Positions 45,497-54,891 of a DNA stretch of 64,000 bases are shown piece after piece. The translations under genes were made by a program, and so were the position numbers. Within the stretch, counting starts at the first letter, position 1. Each line of letters starts with the position of its first letter. The notes beneath the pieces were generated by a model, which did no database searches, had not been told where the DNA came from, and saw only the letters and a list, made by a program, of their open reading frames with translations. The stretch comes from an uncultured Trueperaceae bacterium. GTDB taxonomy: Bacteria > Deinococcota > Deinococci > Deinococcales > Trueperaceae. The stretch spans positions 1 through 64,000 of the forward strand of contig CAJXOA010000008.1 of the NCBI GenBank assembly GCA_913057685.1, in the 5' to 3' direction.

Positions 45497-45530
45497 TTTA
45501 ATGGGCGCTTAATGCGGGGTGTGGCAGGGT
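45497..45530 (+). promoter_or_regulatory. surface protein promoter with 11-bp direct repeats
   Basis: TTTAATG (45497-45503) and CTTAATG (45508-45514) repeat with an 11-base period. The second ends ten bases before a -10-like CAGGGT (45525-45530), which is seven bases before the ATG. Repeat spacing and distance to the -10 are the same as at phoB, pointing to an OmpR/PhoB-family activator. Confidence 0.5.
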
Positions 45531-45537
45531 CCCGGGC

Positions 45538-48500
45538 ATGCATGCGCACTCGTCATACGTCCGACCGTCCTGCAACACGTCGTGCTGGGGTGGGGCCGCC
45601 GCCCGCACCGTCCTCCTCCTCGCCGCCCTGCTCGCGACCGCCCTCGCACAGGGCGCCCTCGCACAGGGCAACTGCCCACTGTCCGCGACCGACGGAAGCT
45701 TCGAAGTCGCAACGCGCGCCGACCTCGCGGCGATCGGGCAGGGGTGCCCTCTCGATGGGGACTACCACCTGACGCAGGACGTCGACCTCTCCGCGAGCGA
45801 CTGGGTCCCGATCGGTTGGGCGCCGTCCGAACCCGACGTCGAAGCGTTCACGGGCACGCTCGACGGCCGATCCCGCACCATCGAGCACCTCCGGATCGTC
45901 GGGGGCGTGAGCCAGACCGACGTCATCGCACGCGCCGGCCTCTTCGCCCGCCTCGACGGCGCTCGTGTCGAACGTCTTGTCTTCGACAACGTCGCGATCT
46001 CGGCGACCGACGCCACGACCGGCGTCGCGGGCGTCGGCGTGGTGGCGGGGGAGGTGACGGGGTCCACCACCCAACTGGACAGCGTCCGCGTCGGGCCGGC
46101 GGACGTCGTTCGAAACGACGTCGACGCTGGATCCGTGACGGACGTGACCGGTCTCGGCGGGCTGATCGGCGTCGCGGCAGGCGATCTCGAGGTGACGGGG
46201 ACGCCGGAGGGGCCCACCTCGGTCGTGGTGGACCTGACGGGGAACGCCGCGCGAGGGGTCGGTGGAGTCGTCGGCATGGTGGATGGCGCCAACGTGTCGT
46301 TGGAGGGTGTCGGGTTCCTCGGTCAAGTCGACGCGGTCGCTCAGGTCGGGGGGTTGGTCGGCACCGTCGGGACCCCGACGGGCTCCGGGACGCTGACGAC
46401 GTCCGTTGCCACCGCAGCGGCAAACGTCTTCGGAGATGCGGACGTCGGGGGGGCCGTCGGGCGCGTGGACGGAACGGTCACGATCGAAGAGGTGCAGGTG
46501 CGGAATGAAGAGACGGTGGCGACCGGACGTACGGTCGACACGGTCGATGCGGTCGGCGGGGTCATCGGGCGGGTCGCATCGGGAAGCGTCGTCACGCTCA
46601 CGTCGATCGACGTCGGACCAAGCGACGCAATTCGCGATGCAGACCCGAATGGCCTTTACGCCGTAAGCGGCACCGACTTCGTCGGAGGCGCCGTGGGCGT
46701 CGTGAGCGCAGCCGACGTCACCATGAACGACGTCCGTATCGAGAACCGCCTCGACGTACGCGGCGCAGATCACGTCGGGGGCGTCGTCGGGATGGCGGTC
46801 GGCGCATCGACGCTCGACGCCGATGGCCTGACCGTGAGCGCGACCGTGTCCGCCACGGACAACTACGTGGGCGGCGTCATCGGCGAGCTCGGGATCATCG
46901 GGGACTCCTCCACGTCTGCGACGCACAACCTACGTGACGTCACGACCCACGCCGACACCACCGTGCGGGGCGTGGACAACGTGGGGGGCATCATCGGAAA
47001 CGTCGACGACGGCGTGACGCTCGACCTCGACGGCATCGCGACCGGAGGGACCGTGTACGGCGAAGATTACGTCGGCGGCATCGCCGGCGAAATCGACGAC
47101 GCGAGCACCCTATCCCTGTCGAACGCAGAAGCCAGGACGCACGTGCGTGCCAACGGCAACGACTTGGACTATTTTGGCGGCGTGATCGGGAAGATCGACG
47201 AAGGTGCGTCCGCCGAACTCGAACGCGTCCGCGTTCGCGGCCCCTCCGTCATTGGATCCGAGGGAGCCCAAACGCCGGGCAAGGTCGGCGGGGTCGTCGG
47301 CGACGTCGACAAGGGCTCCGTGCGCATCGCAGATACCTCGGTCGCGAGCGACGTCACGGTGCGCGGCGACTTCAACGTCGGTGGCGTCATTGGACACGTG
47401 AACGATTCGGGCAGCGCGCAGGCAGCGACGGTGTCCCTCACCGACGTCCGCGTCGACGCCACCACCGAGGGGATTGGTCAGGTCGGCGGGGTGATCGGGG
47501 ACCTGCAAGGCACCGCCGTGGGCCTCCGCATCGCCGTTGGCGCCGATGCCACGATCCAGGGGGAACGAAAGGTCGGTGGCATCGTCGGTTGGGCAAACCA
47601 AAACGACGACGCCCCCGAGCCGCGCCCCTTCACCGACGTCCTCATGGCCGGCACCGTCGAGGTCCTCGACACCAGCACCGGCGCTCCGGACCAGCAGGGC
47701 GGCGTCGTGGGGAACGCGCGGAATCACGGCATCGACGTTCGACGCACTCTCGTCGTCGGCAGCGCCGACCTGAACGCCGGCCGCACCTCGGGCGCCCTCG
47801 CCGGGACGATCACGGCCACCACCGTCACCGCCACCGACACCTTCTGGGACGCGACCGTCCTCGGCGACGTACCGGCGGTCGTCACGACGTCGGCCACGGG
47901 GGCGCTCGCCGGGAACGCACGGAGCGAACCGACCGCGACGCTTCGGACGTTCGCCCTCTACGACGACGCCGGCTGGAGCATCGCCAACGGCCGGCCCGCC
48001 GCGCAAGGACCCGACGACGCTACTTGGACGCTGTGCCGCGGCGAAACGCCGACCCTCACCCGGTGGGCCCCCAGCACCTGCGCTCCCGCTGGAAGCGACG
48101 CGACGACCGTCCACGTCGGCGGGTTCGCGCCCGACCAACTCCGCAACATCCCCTTCGACGTCACCGTGTCCCTCACCGACGCCGACGGCAACCCCGCCTT
48201 CGTCGACACGCCGACCCCCGTCACCCTCAGCGCCACCGGGGGCGCGACGTCCGGACGCCTCCTGACGTACGCCGACGACGCCACCACCCCGGTCGCCCCG
48301 ACCGCCACCCTCGAACCCGGCAGCGCCAGCGTGACGCTCGACGACGTGTTCCACACCGGTCTCAGCAGCGACGGCACACGCGACGTCACCCTCACCGTCG
48401 TCGACGGCCCGCTCGCGACGTTGGACGTCTCGACGTCCGACCTGGCGCTCCGCGACATCGCCATGACCGCGAACCTCGCACCGGACCGCATCCTGCTCGG

Positions 48501-49362
48501 GGGGCGCGCCACCGTCACCGTCACGCTCACCGACGCCGAAGGCACCGCGCTGCCCGACCAACCGATCACGCTGGACACGACCCTCGGTCGCTTCGTCGGC
48601 GACGACGGCGAGGCGACCGCCACGACCGTCCTACGGACCGACGACGACGGTCGCGTCCGCACGACGCTTCGCGCCAGCGGCGAGGCGGGCGTCGCGACGG
48701 TGACGGCACGCTGCCCCGGCCTCTGCCCCACCACGGCGGACGTCCGGATCGTCGGCGAGACCGAGGCGCTGCGCGTCGTCCCCGGGAACCGCGAGGCGTG
48801 GCTGTACTTCGTGCCCCCCGCCGACACCACCAACGTCCGCTACCGCATCGACGGCGGCCCCTGGATCGCCGCCGACCCGCCCCGCACCCGCGGTCCGGTG
48901 CACGTCACGCCCGAAACGGCGAACGTCGACCTGCGGAACGGCACCGACTACACCGTCGAGCTGCAGGGCATCGCGAGCGGGGACGACGCGCCCACGCCGT
49001 CCATCGCCGGGCCCGTCACGTTCACGCCGCGCGTCGTGGAGCGTCCCGCCGTCACCTGGAGCGCCCGAGACGGGGCGGACCCCACCGCGACGGTGGAGGA
49101 CGGACGGCTCCGCGTCACCCTGACCGCGACGTTCGCGAACGAGGGCACGACGCCACGCCGCGAGGTGTGGGTCGCCCCGCCCGACGGGGACGCCTGGACG
49201 CTCGACGGCGTCGCGATTCCCGACGACGCGACGCGCGACACCTACGGACCCGTCGTGCAGCGCGAGGCGGCCGGGTGGCGGATTCGGTTCCTCGACGCCC
49301 CCCTCGCCCCCGGCGACACCCTCGACGTCTCCCTCGACCTTCTGGAAAGGACGACCCCATGA
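45538..49362 (+). CDS. large repeat surface protein (GLUG-like repeats, Ig-like and FN3-like domains)
   Basis: A 1274-residue exported protein of unknown function. Signal peptide: about 1-43, ending TALAQGALAQG. Residues about 45-150 hold a GLUG-type entry region (ADLAAIGQGCPLDGDYHLTQD, GLFARLDGARVERLVF). From about 150 to 770 some 17 units of about 35 residues each carry a glycine core of the form VGGVIGxV, predicting a long beta-helix. Then an Ig-like pair (about 860-1075, with VTVTLTDAEGTALPDQPITL as in Big_1) and two FN3-like domains (about 1080-1270). No LPxTG or autotransporter barrel is seen. Codon use in the repeats is less GC-rich than neighbours, a possible sign of transfer. It overlaps the next gene. 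Confidence 0.75.
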   Translation: MHAHSSYVRPSCNTSCWGGAAARTVLLLAALLATALAQGALAQGNCPLSATDGSFEVATRADLAAIGQGCPLDGDYHLTQDVDLSASDWVPIGWAPSEPDVEAFTGTLDGRSRTIEHLRIVGGVSQTDVIARAGLFARLDGARVERLVFDNVAISATDATTGVAGVGVVAGEVTGSTTQLDSVRVGPADVVRNDVDAGSVTDVTGLGGLIGVAAGDLEVTGTPEGPTSVVVDLTGNAARGVGGVVGMVDGANVSLEGVGFLGQVDAVAQVGGLVGTVGTPTGSGTLTTSVATAAANVFGDADVGGAVGRVDGTVTIEEVQVRNEETVATGRTVDTVDAVGGVIGRVASGSVVTLTSIDVGPSDAIRDADPNGLYAVSGTDFVGGAVGVVSAADVTMNDVRIENRLDVRGADHVGGVVGMAVGASTLDADGLTVSATVSATDNYVGGVIGELGIIGDSSTSATHNLRDVTTHADTTVRGVDNVGGIIGNVDDGVTLDLDGIATGGTVYGEDYVGGIAGEIDDASTLSLSNAEARTHVRANGNDLDYFGGVIGKIDEGASAELERVRVRGPSVIGSEGAQTPGKVGGVVGDVDKGSVRIADTSVASDVTVRGDFNVGGVIGHVNDSGSAQAATVSLTDVRVDATTEGIGQVGGVIGDLQGTAVGLRIAVGADATIQGERKVGGIVGWANQNDDAPEPRPFTDVLMAGTVEVLDTSTGAPDQQGGVVGNARNHGIDVRRTLVVGSADLNAGRTSGALAGTITATTVTATDTFWDATVLGDVPAVVTTSATGALAGNARSEPTATLRTFALYDDAGWSIANGRPAAQGPDDATWTLCRGETPTLTRWAPSTCAPAGSDATTVHVGGFAPDQLRNIPFDVTVSLTDADGNPAFVDTPTPVTLSATGGATSGRLLTYADDATTPVAPTATLEPGSASVTLDDVFHTGLSSDGTRDVTLTVVDGPLATLDVSTSDLALRDIAMTANLAPDRILLGGRATVTVTLTDAEGTALPDQPITLDTTLGRFVGDDGEATATTVLRTDDDGRVRTTLRASGEAGVATVTARCPGLCPTTADVRIVGETEALRVVPGNREAWLYFVPPADTTNVRYRIDGGPWIAADPPRTRGPVHVTPETANVDLRNGTDYTVELQGIASGDDAPTPSIAGPVTFTPRVVERPAVTWSARDGADPTATVEDGRLRVTLTATFANEGTTPRREVWVAPPDGDAWTLDGVAIPDDATRDTYGPVVQREAAGWRIRFLDAPLAPGDTLDVSLDLLERTTP

Positions 49363-49565
49363 TGCGCCGCGCCCGCTGGCTCGCCCTCGTCACGATCCTC
49401 GCCCCCCTCGTCCTCCTCGCCGGCTGCGGCGGGGGGACGACGGGTGGGGCCCCCGCCTCCACGCCGGGCAGCGTCACGCTGTGCACCGCCAGCGTACCCA
49501 CGCCCGATGCGACCGAACGGGCGTGCAGCGACGTGTCCTTCACGTACGTCGCGCCCACGCCGTGA
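49359..49565 (+). CDS. small lipoprotein coupled to the surface protein
   Basis: A 68-residue lipoprotein: basic start MMRRARW, hydrophobic core, lipobox LLAGC (Cys24), then a short Gly/Thr-rich chain with two further Cys (TLCTASV, RACSDV) that could form a disulfide. The ATG overlaps the surface protein stop (ATGA) and GGAAAGG lies upstream, so both are made together. It has no recognised family. A role as membrane anchor or partner for the large protein is inference. Confidence 0.65.
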   Translation: MMRRARWLALVTILAPLVLLAGCGGGTTGGAPASTPGSVTLCTASVPTPDATERACSDVSFTYVAPTP

Positions 49566-49638
49566 GGCACCGTCCGGACCCCGCGCGACCTCCGGCGTGA
49601 CGTCCGGCGTGACGTCCGGCGGCGCGCGAGCGACGTGC

Positions 49639-49644
49639 TACGCT
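49639..49644 (+). promoter_or_regulatory. -10 box TACGCT before basic-tailed gene (leaderless type)
   Basis: TACGCT is five bases before the GTG at 49650. Confidence 0.5.
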
Positions 49645-49649
49645 CCGGT

Positions 49650-50357
49650 GTGTCCGTCGAGGTTCTCGAGTACCGTTTCGAGGTGCGCGGCGCGCCGGCC
49701 GGAGGCCAGGTCGTCCGCACCCGCGCCCGCAAGGACGACGTCCACCTGGAGGTCGACGCGACGTTCGATGCGCCGGTGGGCGACGCCCGCGTCCGGCAGC
49801 TCAGCCGCAGCGACCCCCGCGACCACCACAGTCACGAGTTCGTCGAGACGACGAAGGATCGCAGCGGCGACCGCAAGGTCCGCATCGCCTTCGACGCCGA
49901 CCAGGGTCTCGTGACGCTCGATCGCGGCGACGACCGGGCGGACGTGCCGTACCTCGAGCCGTTCCGCGACCCGCTGTCGATGCTGCACGAACTCCGTCAC
50001 GCCGACCCCGCCCGCACCCTGCTGCGCATCCCGATGCTCGGCAACGCCGTGGAGGCGCACCTCCTGGAGACGACCGAGGTCGCCACCGACCTCGGGCCGA
50101 TCCTCGCGCGCAGCTACCAGCTGGTGCCCGGCGGGAGCCGCGTGTGGGTGGAGGACGCCGAACCCCACCGCATCGTGAAGGTCCGCCAACGCACGCCGAC
50201 GGGCGCCCTCGACGCGATCCTCGTGCGCGAGGAGAGCGATACCCGCCTCCCCGGGTGGGACGCGGAATCCGGGTCGGGCCGCAAGCGCGGTCGGCGGCGG
50301 CGCCGCCGCGGCCGGGGCGGCCGCTCGCGCAGCAAGAACCGTTCCTCGGGCGCGTGA
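49650..50357 (+). CDS. hypothetical protein with Arg-rich tail
   Basis: A 235-residue protein with no signal peptide or membrane helix. Residues 1-205 look like a beta-rich domain (VLEYRFEVRGAPAGGQVVR, FVETTKDRSGDRKVRIAFD). The last 28 residues are almost all Arg, Gly, Lys and Ser ([17 protein letters not shown]), as in nucleic-acid-binding tails. I recognise no family. Its stop overlaps the folC start (GTGA), so it is co-translated with folC. The GTG start is chosen by TACGCT five bases upstream. Confidence 0.6.
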   Translation: MSVEVLEYRFEVRGAPAGGQVVRTRARKDDVHLEVDATFDAPVGDARVRQLSRSDPRDHHSHEFVETTKDRSGDRKVRIAFDADQGLVTLDRGDDRADVPYLEPFRDPLSMLHELRHADPARTLLRIPMLGNAVEAHLLETTEVATDLGPILARSYQLVPGGSRVWVEDAEPHRIVKVRQRTPTGALDAILVREESDTRLPGWDAESGSGRKRGRRRRRRGRGGRSRSKNRSSGA

Positions 50358-51523
50358 GCGAACCGCTCGACGCCCTCCTCGCACGCGCCTACGCCCGCAC
50401 CCGGTCCGGAGCCGAACGCGACCCGCGACGGATGCGGGCGCTCCTCGACCGCCTCGCGATCCCCGACCCCCCGCACGCCGTCCTGGTGGTCGGCACGAAC
50501 GGCAAGGGCGGCGTCGCGGCGCGGCTCGCCGCCGGCTTGGCGGCGGCCGACCGTCGGCCCCTGCGGTTCCTCTCCCCGCACGTCGAACGCTTCGACGAAC
50601 GCATCGCCGTGGACGGCACGCCCATCCCGGGCGCGGAGGTCGCGGCGTTCCTCCGGGGGACCCTCGACGCGCCCGCCGCAGCGGACGCCGCCTTCTTCGA
50701 GTTGACCCTGGCGATGGCGCTCGCGCACGGCGCGGCGCGCCGCGCCCCGTGGGCGGTGCTGGAGGCGGGCGTGGGCGGGGCGCGGGACGCGACCCGCGCC
50801 GTCCGTCACGTCCGCGCGGTCGTCGTGACGAACGTCGGCGCGGACCACCTGGCGACGCTCGGTCCGACCCTGGCGGACGTCGCGCGCGCCAAGGCGGGCG
50901 CGATCCGGCCCGGCGTCCCGGTGATCTCGGGGGTCGCGGGCGACGCCGCCGCCGTCGTCGCGGACGTCGCGCGGGCGCGCGGCGCACCGTGGACGCCCGT
51001 CCCGCCGCCGGCAGGACCGAGCGACGACGGCGTCGACCCGACCGTCGTCGCCGGCCGCGACCTCGCCCTCGCGACGCTGGACCGCCTCCCGCTGGACCGC
51101 GGGGCGCGCGCCGCCGCCCGGCGCGCCGCGGCGGAGGCGCCGGCCCTCCCGGCGCGACGCGAACGCTTCGTCCTCCCCGGCGGGCGGACGGTGCTGCTGG
51201 ACGGGGCGCACAACCCGCCGGCGGCGCAGGCCTTGGCGGCGGTCGCGCCGCCCGGGGCGCACCTGCTGTTGGGGGTCGCGGCCCGCAAGGATGCGGACGC
51301 GGTCCGCGCGGCGTTCGCGGGCGCGCCGCACGTCGTCCTCACCCGCGTTGCGCCGGATCCGGCCCCGTGGCCGGACGACCCGGCGTACGTGCACGATCCC
51401 GACGCCGCCCTCGCTGCGGCGTTGGCGGCGCTCCCGCCCGGGGGGACGCTCGTTGCGACCGGGTCACTCCACGGGGCCGGCCGTTGGCGGCCGGCGTTGC
51501 GGGCGCGGGCGTCAGGCGCCTGA
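50354..51523 (+). CDS. folC: folylpolyglutamate/dihydrofolate synthase family protein
   Basis: Mur-ligase-type ATP enzyme that adds glutamate to (dihydro)folate; 389 residues. P-loop VVGTNGKGGVAA, the Mg site EAGVGGARDATR and GADHLATLG, and the C-terminal domain DGAHNPPAAQALA are in family order. The GTG start overlaps the upstream basic-tailed gene. Its 3' end overlaps the convergent pilT gene by 12 bases. Confidence 0.88.
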   Translation: MSEPLDALLARAYARTRSGAERDPRRMRALLDRLAIPDPPHAVLVVGTNGKGGVAARLAAGLAAADRRPLRFLSPHVERFDERIAVDGTPIPGAEVAAFLRGTLDAPAAADAAFFELTLAMALAHGAARRAPWAVLEAGVGGARDATRAVRHVRAVVVTNVGADHLATLGPTLADVARAKAGAIRPGVPVISGVAGDAAAVVADVARARGAPWTPVPPPAGPSDDGVDPTVVAGRDLALATLDRLPLDRGARAAARRAAAEAPALPARRERFVLPGGRTVLLDGAHNPPAAQALAAVAPPGAHLLLGVAARKDADAVRAAFAGAPHVVLTRVAPDPAPWPDDPAYVHDPDAALAAALAALPPGGTLVATGSLHGAGRWRPALRARASGA

Positions 51524-52765
51524 ACCCGTACCGCGCGGTGGGGGGGCGGGCGCCGGCCCGGCCTCCTGCGCGAGGCGTTCGACCTCCCGTTCGCTGGGCG
51601 CCTGGTCGCTGCCGACGCGTTGCGTGATGCGGAGGCGGAGTTCGTGGGGGCTGGTGGCGTTCGCCGCGGCGTCGGCGAGCGTGACGGTCCCCGCGAGGTA
51701 GAGCTCGACGAGGGAGGCGTCGAACGGGTGCATGCCGACGAGGTTGTCCTGCTGCAGCGCCTCGCGGAGGACCGACGTCTTGTCGGGATCGCGGATGGCG
51801 TCGCGCACGATCGGGGTGTTGACGAGGACCTCCGTCGCGAGGGCGCGTCCGGCGCCGTCGGCGCGGGGCAACAACCGTTGGCTGAGGACCCCCAGGAGGC
51901 TTTCGGAGAGCATCGCGCGGATCGGGTCGCGTTCGAAGGGCGCGAAGAAGTCGACGATGCGGTAGATGGTGCGGACGGCGTCGAGGGTGTGCAGCGTCGA
52001 CAACACCAGGTGGCCGGTCTGCGCGGCGGTGAGGGCCGCTTCGACGGTGGCCTTGTCGCGCATCTCGCCGATCATCAACACGTCGGGGTCCTGCCGCATG
52101 GCGTACTTCAGGGCGTCGGCGAAGTCGGCGGTGTCGAGGCCGACCTCGCGTTGCACGACGAGGCTGCTGCGGTTCGTGTGCAGGAACTCGATGGGGTCCT
52201 CGATGGTGATGACGTGCCTCCGGGCGCGTCGGTTGACGTGGTCCAGCATCGCGGCGAGGCTGGTGGTCTTCCCCGACCCGGTGGGGCCGGTGACGAGCAC
52301 GAGGCCGCGCTTGCGTTCCGCCCAACTCTGGACGACGTCGACCGGCAGACCGAGCGCCTCGAAACCGGGGATGGCGTCCTGCACGACGCGTAACGCGAGG
52401 CCGACCGAGCCGCGTTGGCGGTAGACGTTGCAGCGAAAGCGGGCGACGTCGGGCAGCGTGAAGGCGAAATCGAGTTCGTGCCGGTGCGCGAACTGTGCGC
52501 GTTGCGCCTCGGGGAGGACCGCCATCGCGATCGCTTCGGTCGTGGCGGGCGTGAGGGTGGGGGCGTCCTCCCACGCGCGCAGGTCGCCGTCGATGCGGAC
52601 GTGCGGCACCGCGCCGGCGTGGAGGTGGACGTCGGACGCGCCGCGCGCGACCGCCTCCCGCAACAGGTCGACGAGCGGCAGCCCGTCGCCGGACTCGGTC
52701 GCAGGGGCGGGATCGGACGCGGGGGCATGGGGTGCGCCGGGCGTCGGGTCGGGGGCGTCGGTCAT
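51512..52765 (-). CDS. pilT: type IV pilus retraction ATPase PilT
   Basis: Hexameric motor ATPase that depolymerises type IV pili for twitching and DNA uptake; 417 residues. A Pro/Ala-rich N-terminal lead (1-35) precedes the PAS-like N-domain (SDVHLHAGAVPHVRIDG). Walker A is VTGPTGSGKTTSLAAM, the Asp box DPIEF, Walker B IGEMRD, and the PilT C-terminal AIRDPDK and QQDNLVGMHPFD signatures follow. The ATG has GAGGAGG upstream and a TATCCT -10 box. No other pilus gene is nearby. Confidence 0.94.
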   Translation of the reverse strand: MTDAPDPTPGAPHAPASDPAPATESGDGLPLVDLLREAVARGASDVHLHAGAVPHVRIDGDLRAWEDAPTLTPATTEAIAMAVLPEAQRAQFAHRHELDFAFTLPDVARFRCNVYRQRGSVGLALRVVQDAIPGFEALGLPVDVVQSWAERKRGLVLVTGPTGSGKTTSLAAMLDHVNRRARRHVITIEDPIEFLHTNRSSLVVQREVGLDTADFADALKYAMRQDPDVLMIGEMRDKATVEAALTAAQTGHLVLSTLHTLDAVRTIYRIVDFFAPFERDPIRAMLSESLLGVLSQRLLPRADGAGRALATEVLVNTPIVRDAIRDPDKTSVLREALQQDNLVGMHPFDASLVELYLAGTVTLADAAANATSPHELRLRITQRVGSDQAPSEREVERLAQEAGPAPAPPPRGTGSGA

Positions 52766-52784
52766 GGCGACCTCCTCGCCCCCG

Positions 52785-52790
52785 AGGATA
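52785..52790 (-). promoter_or_regulatory. -10 box TATCCT of pilT
   Basis: Minus-strand TATCCT is 19 bases before the pilT ATG, leaving a short leader with GAGGAGG. Confidence 0.45.
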
Positions 52791-52844
52791 CGCGCTCCGC
52801 CGCGCACGGCCGGTGCGCGTCCGGCGGGGTGGGCGGACGGCGGG

Positions 52845-53627
<783 letters not shown>

Positions 53628-53663
53628 GATGCACCTCCTCGGGCGGACCGCCCGGTGCGGATC

Positions 53664-54890
53664 TCAGCGTTCACCGACACCGAGTTCCTTCTCGAGTTGA
53701 CGACTGGCGATGGACATCCGGTAGGTGAAGAACCAGTACACGACCGCCATGAACAGCGAGATCTCGAGCAGGACGCCGCCAGGATACAGCAACGACTCCG
53801 GTTGGCTGGGGATGACCCGCCGCCCGATCTCGAAGAAGTCGAACAGGCCGACGATGAACACGAGCGACGTGTCCTTGAACAGGCCGATCGCCTGCCCCAC
53901 GATCGCGGGGATGACCGCGCGGAGCGCCTGCGGCAGCACGATCAGGCGGGTCGTCTGCCAACCCGAAAGGCCGAGGGCGCGGGCCGCTTCGCGCTGGCCG
54001 TTGGGGATCGACTGCAGGCCCCCGCGCACGTTCTCCGCCATGTAGGCGGACGCGAACAGCGTGACCGCCACCATCGCGCGCGTCAGGGCGGGGATCGAGT
54101 CGGGACTGACGTCGAGCAGGAGCGGCACCATGAGGCTGGCGATGAACAGCCAGGTGATCAGCGGCGCCCCGCGGATCAACTCGATGTAGCCGATGCTGAA
54201 GCCCTTGATGGCGGGCAGGCGACTCTGCCGACCGAGGGCGAGGAGGATCCCGAGGGGGAAGGCGACGGTGATCCCGACGCTGGCGAGCACCAGCGTCAGC
54301 AGGAAACCGCCCCACTCGACGGTGCGCACGACCTCCATCGGGCCGTCCCCCCCGAGGCCGTAGACGAGGACGACGGCGGCGGGGAGGCCGACCGCCCACG
54401 CCCACGTCTGGATGCGGACGAGGCCGGGCGCGAGGCGGCCGGCGGCGTAGCCACCGAGCGCCAGGAGGCTGGCGGCGACCCACGCGACGCGGACCGACTC
54501 CCAGAAGGGGATCGCGATGGCGGTGAGGGCGAGCGCGAGGCCGGTGAACCACCAGTACACCCCCCCGATGATGCGGCCCTTGCCGGCGTGGCGGGCGAGG
54601 CCGGCGCTGAGGCCGGTGAGCATCAACAGGGTGCCGGCGGCGAGGACCGGGCGCCACAGCAGGTCGGCGGGGTAGCGGTAGACCGCGAGGAGTTTGAGGT
54701 TGTTCCACAACGGTTGCCACGACGCGCCGCCGGTCACCCAGCCGAGGAGGTTCCAGGCGGCGAGGAGCACGAGGGTCCCGACGACGACGGAGGTGACGCC
54801 GTTGACGGGGCCGGAGAAGAGGTTGCGGCGCGCCCACGCGACGAGGCCGCGTTCGCCGGGGGGTGGGGGCCGGGAGGGGATCATCTGCAT
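53664..54890 (-). CDS. aapM: polar amino-acid ABC transporter permease (AapM-like)
   Basis: Inner-membrane permease, 408 residues, close to the size of AapM. About eight helices; the N-terminal half (1-200) is the extra AapM/BztC region and the C-terminal half has the permease EAA loop REAARALGLSGWQTTRLIVLPQALR. IELIRGAPLITWLF is the conserved PAAT segment. The start is one base after the aapQ stop, so the two permeases are coupled. Confidence 0.9.
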   Translation of the reverse strand: MQMIPSRPPPPGERGLVAWARRNLFSGPVNGVTSVVVGTLVLLAAWNLLGWVTGGASWQPLWNNLKLLAVYRYPADLLWRPVLAAGTLLMLTGLSAGLARHAGKGRIIGGVYWWFTGLALALTAIAIPFWESVRVAWVAASLLALGGYAAGRLAPGLVRIQTWAWAVGLPAAVVLVYGLGGDGPMEVVRTVEWGGFLLTLVLASVGITVAFPLGILLALGRQSRLPAIKGFSIGYIELIRGAPLITWLFIASLMVPLLLDVSPDSIPALTRAMVAVTLFASAYMAENVRGGLQSIPNGQREAARALGLSGWQTTRLIVLPQALRAVIPAIVGQAIGLFKDTSLVFIVGLFDFFEIGRRVIPSQPESLLYPGGVLLEISLFMAVVYWFFTYRMSIASRQLEKELGVGER

Positions 54891-54891
54891 C

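Noticed and set aside
45538-49362. Autotransporter (type V) protein
   Set aside because: No C-terminal beta-barrel or final aromatic residue; the chain ends in FN3-like domains.
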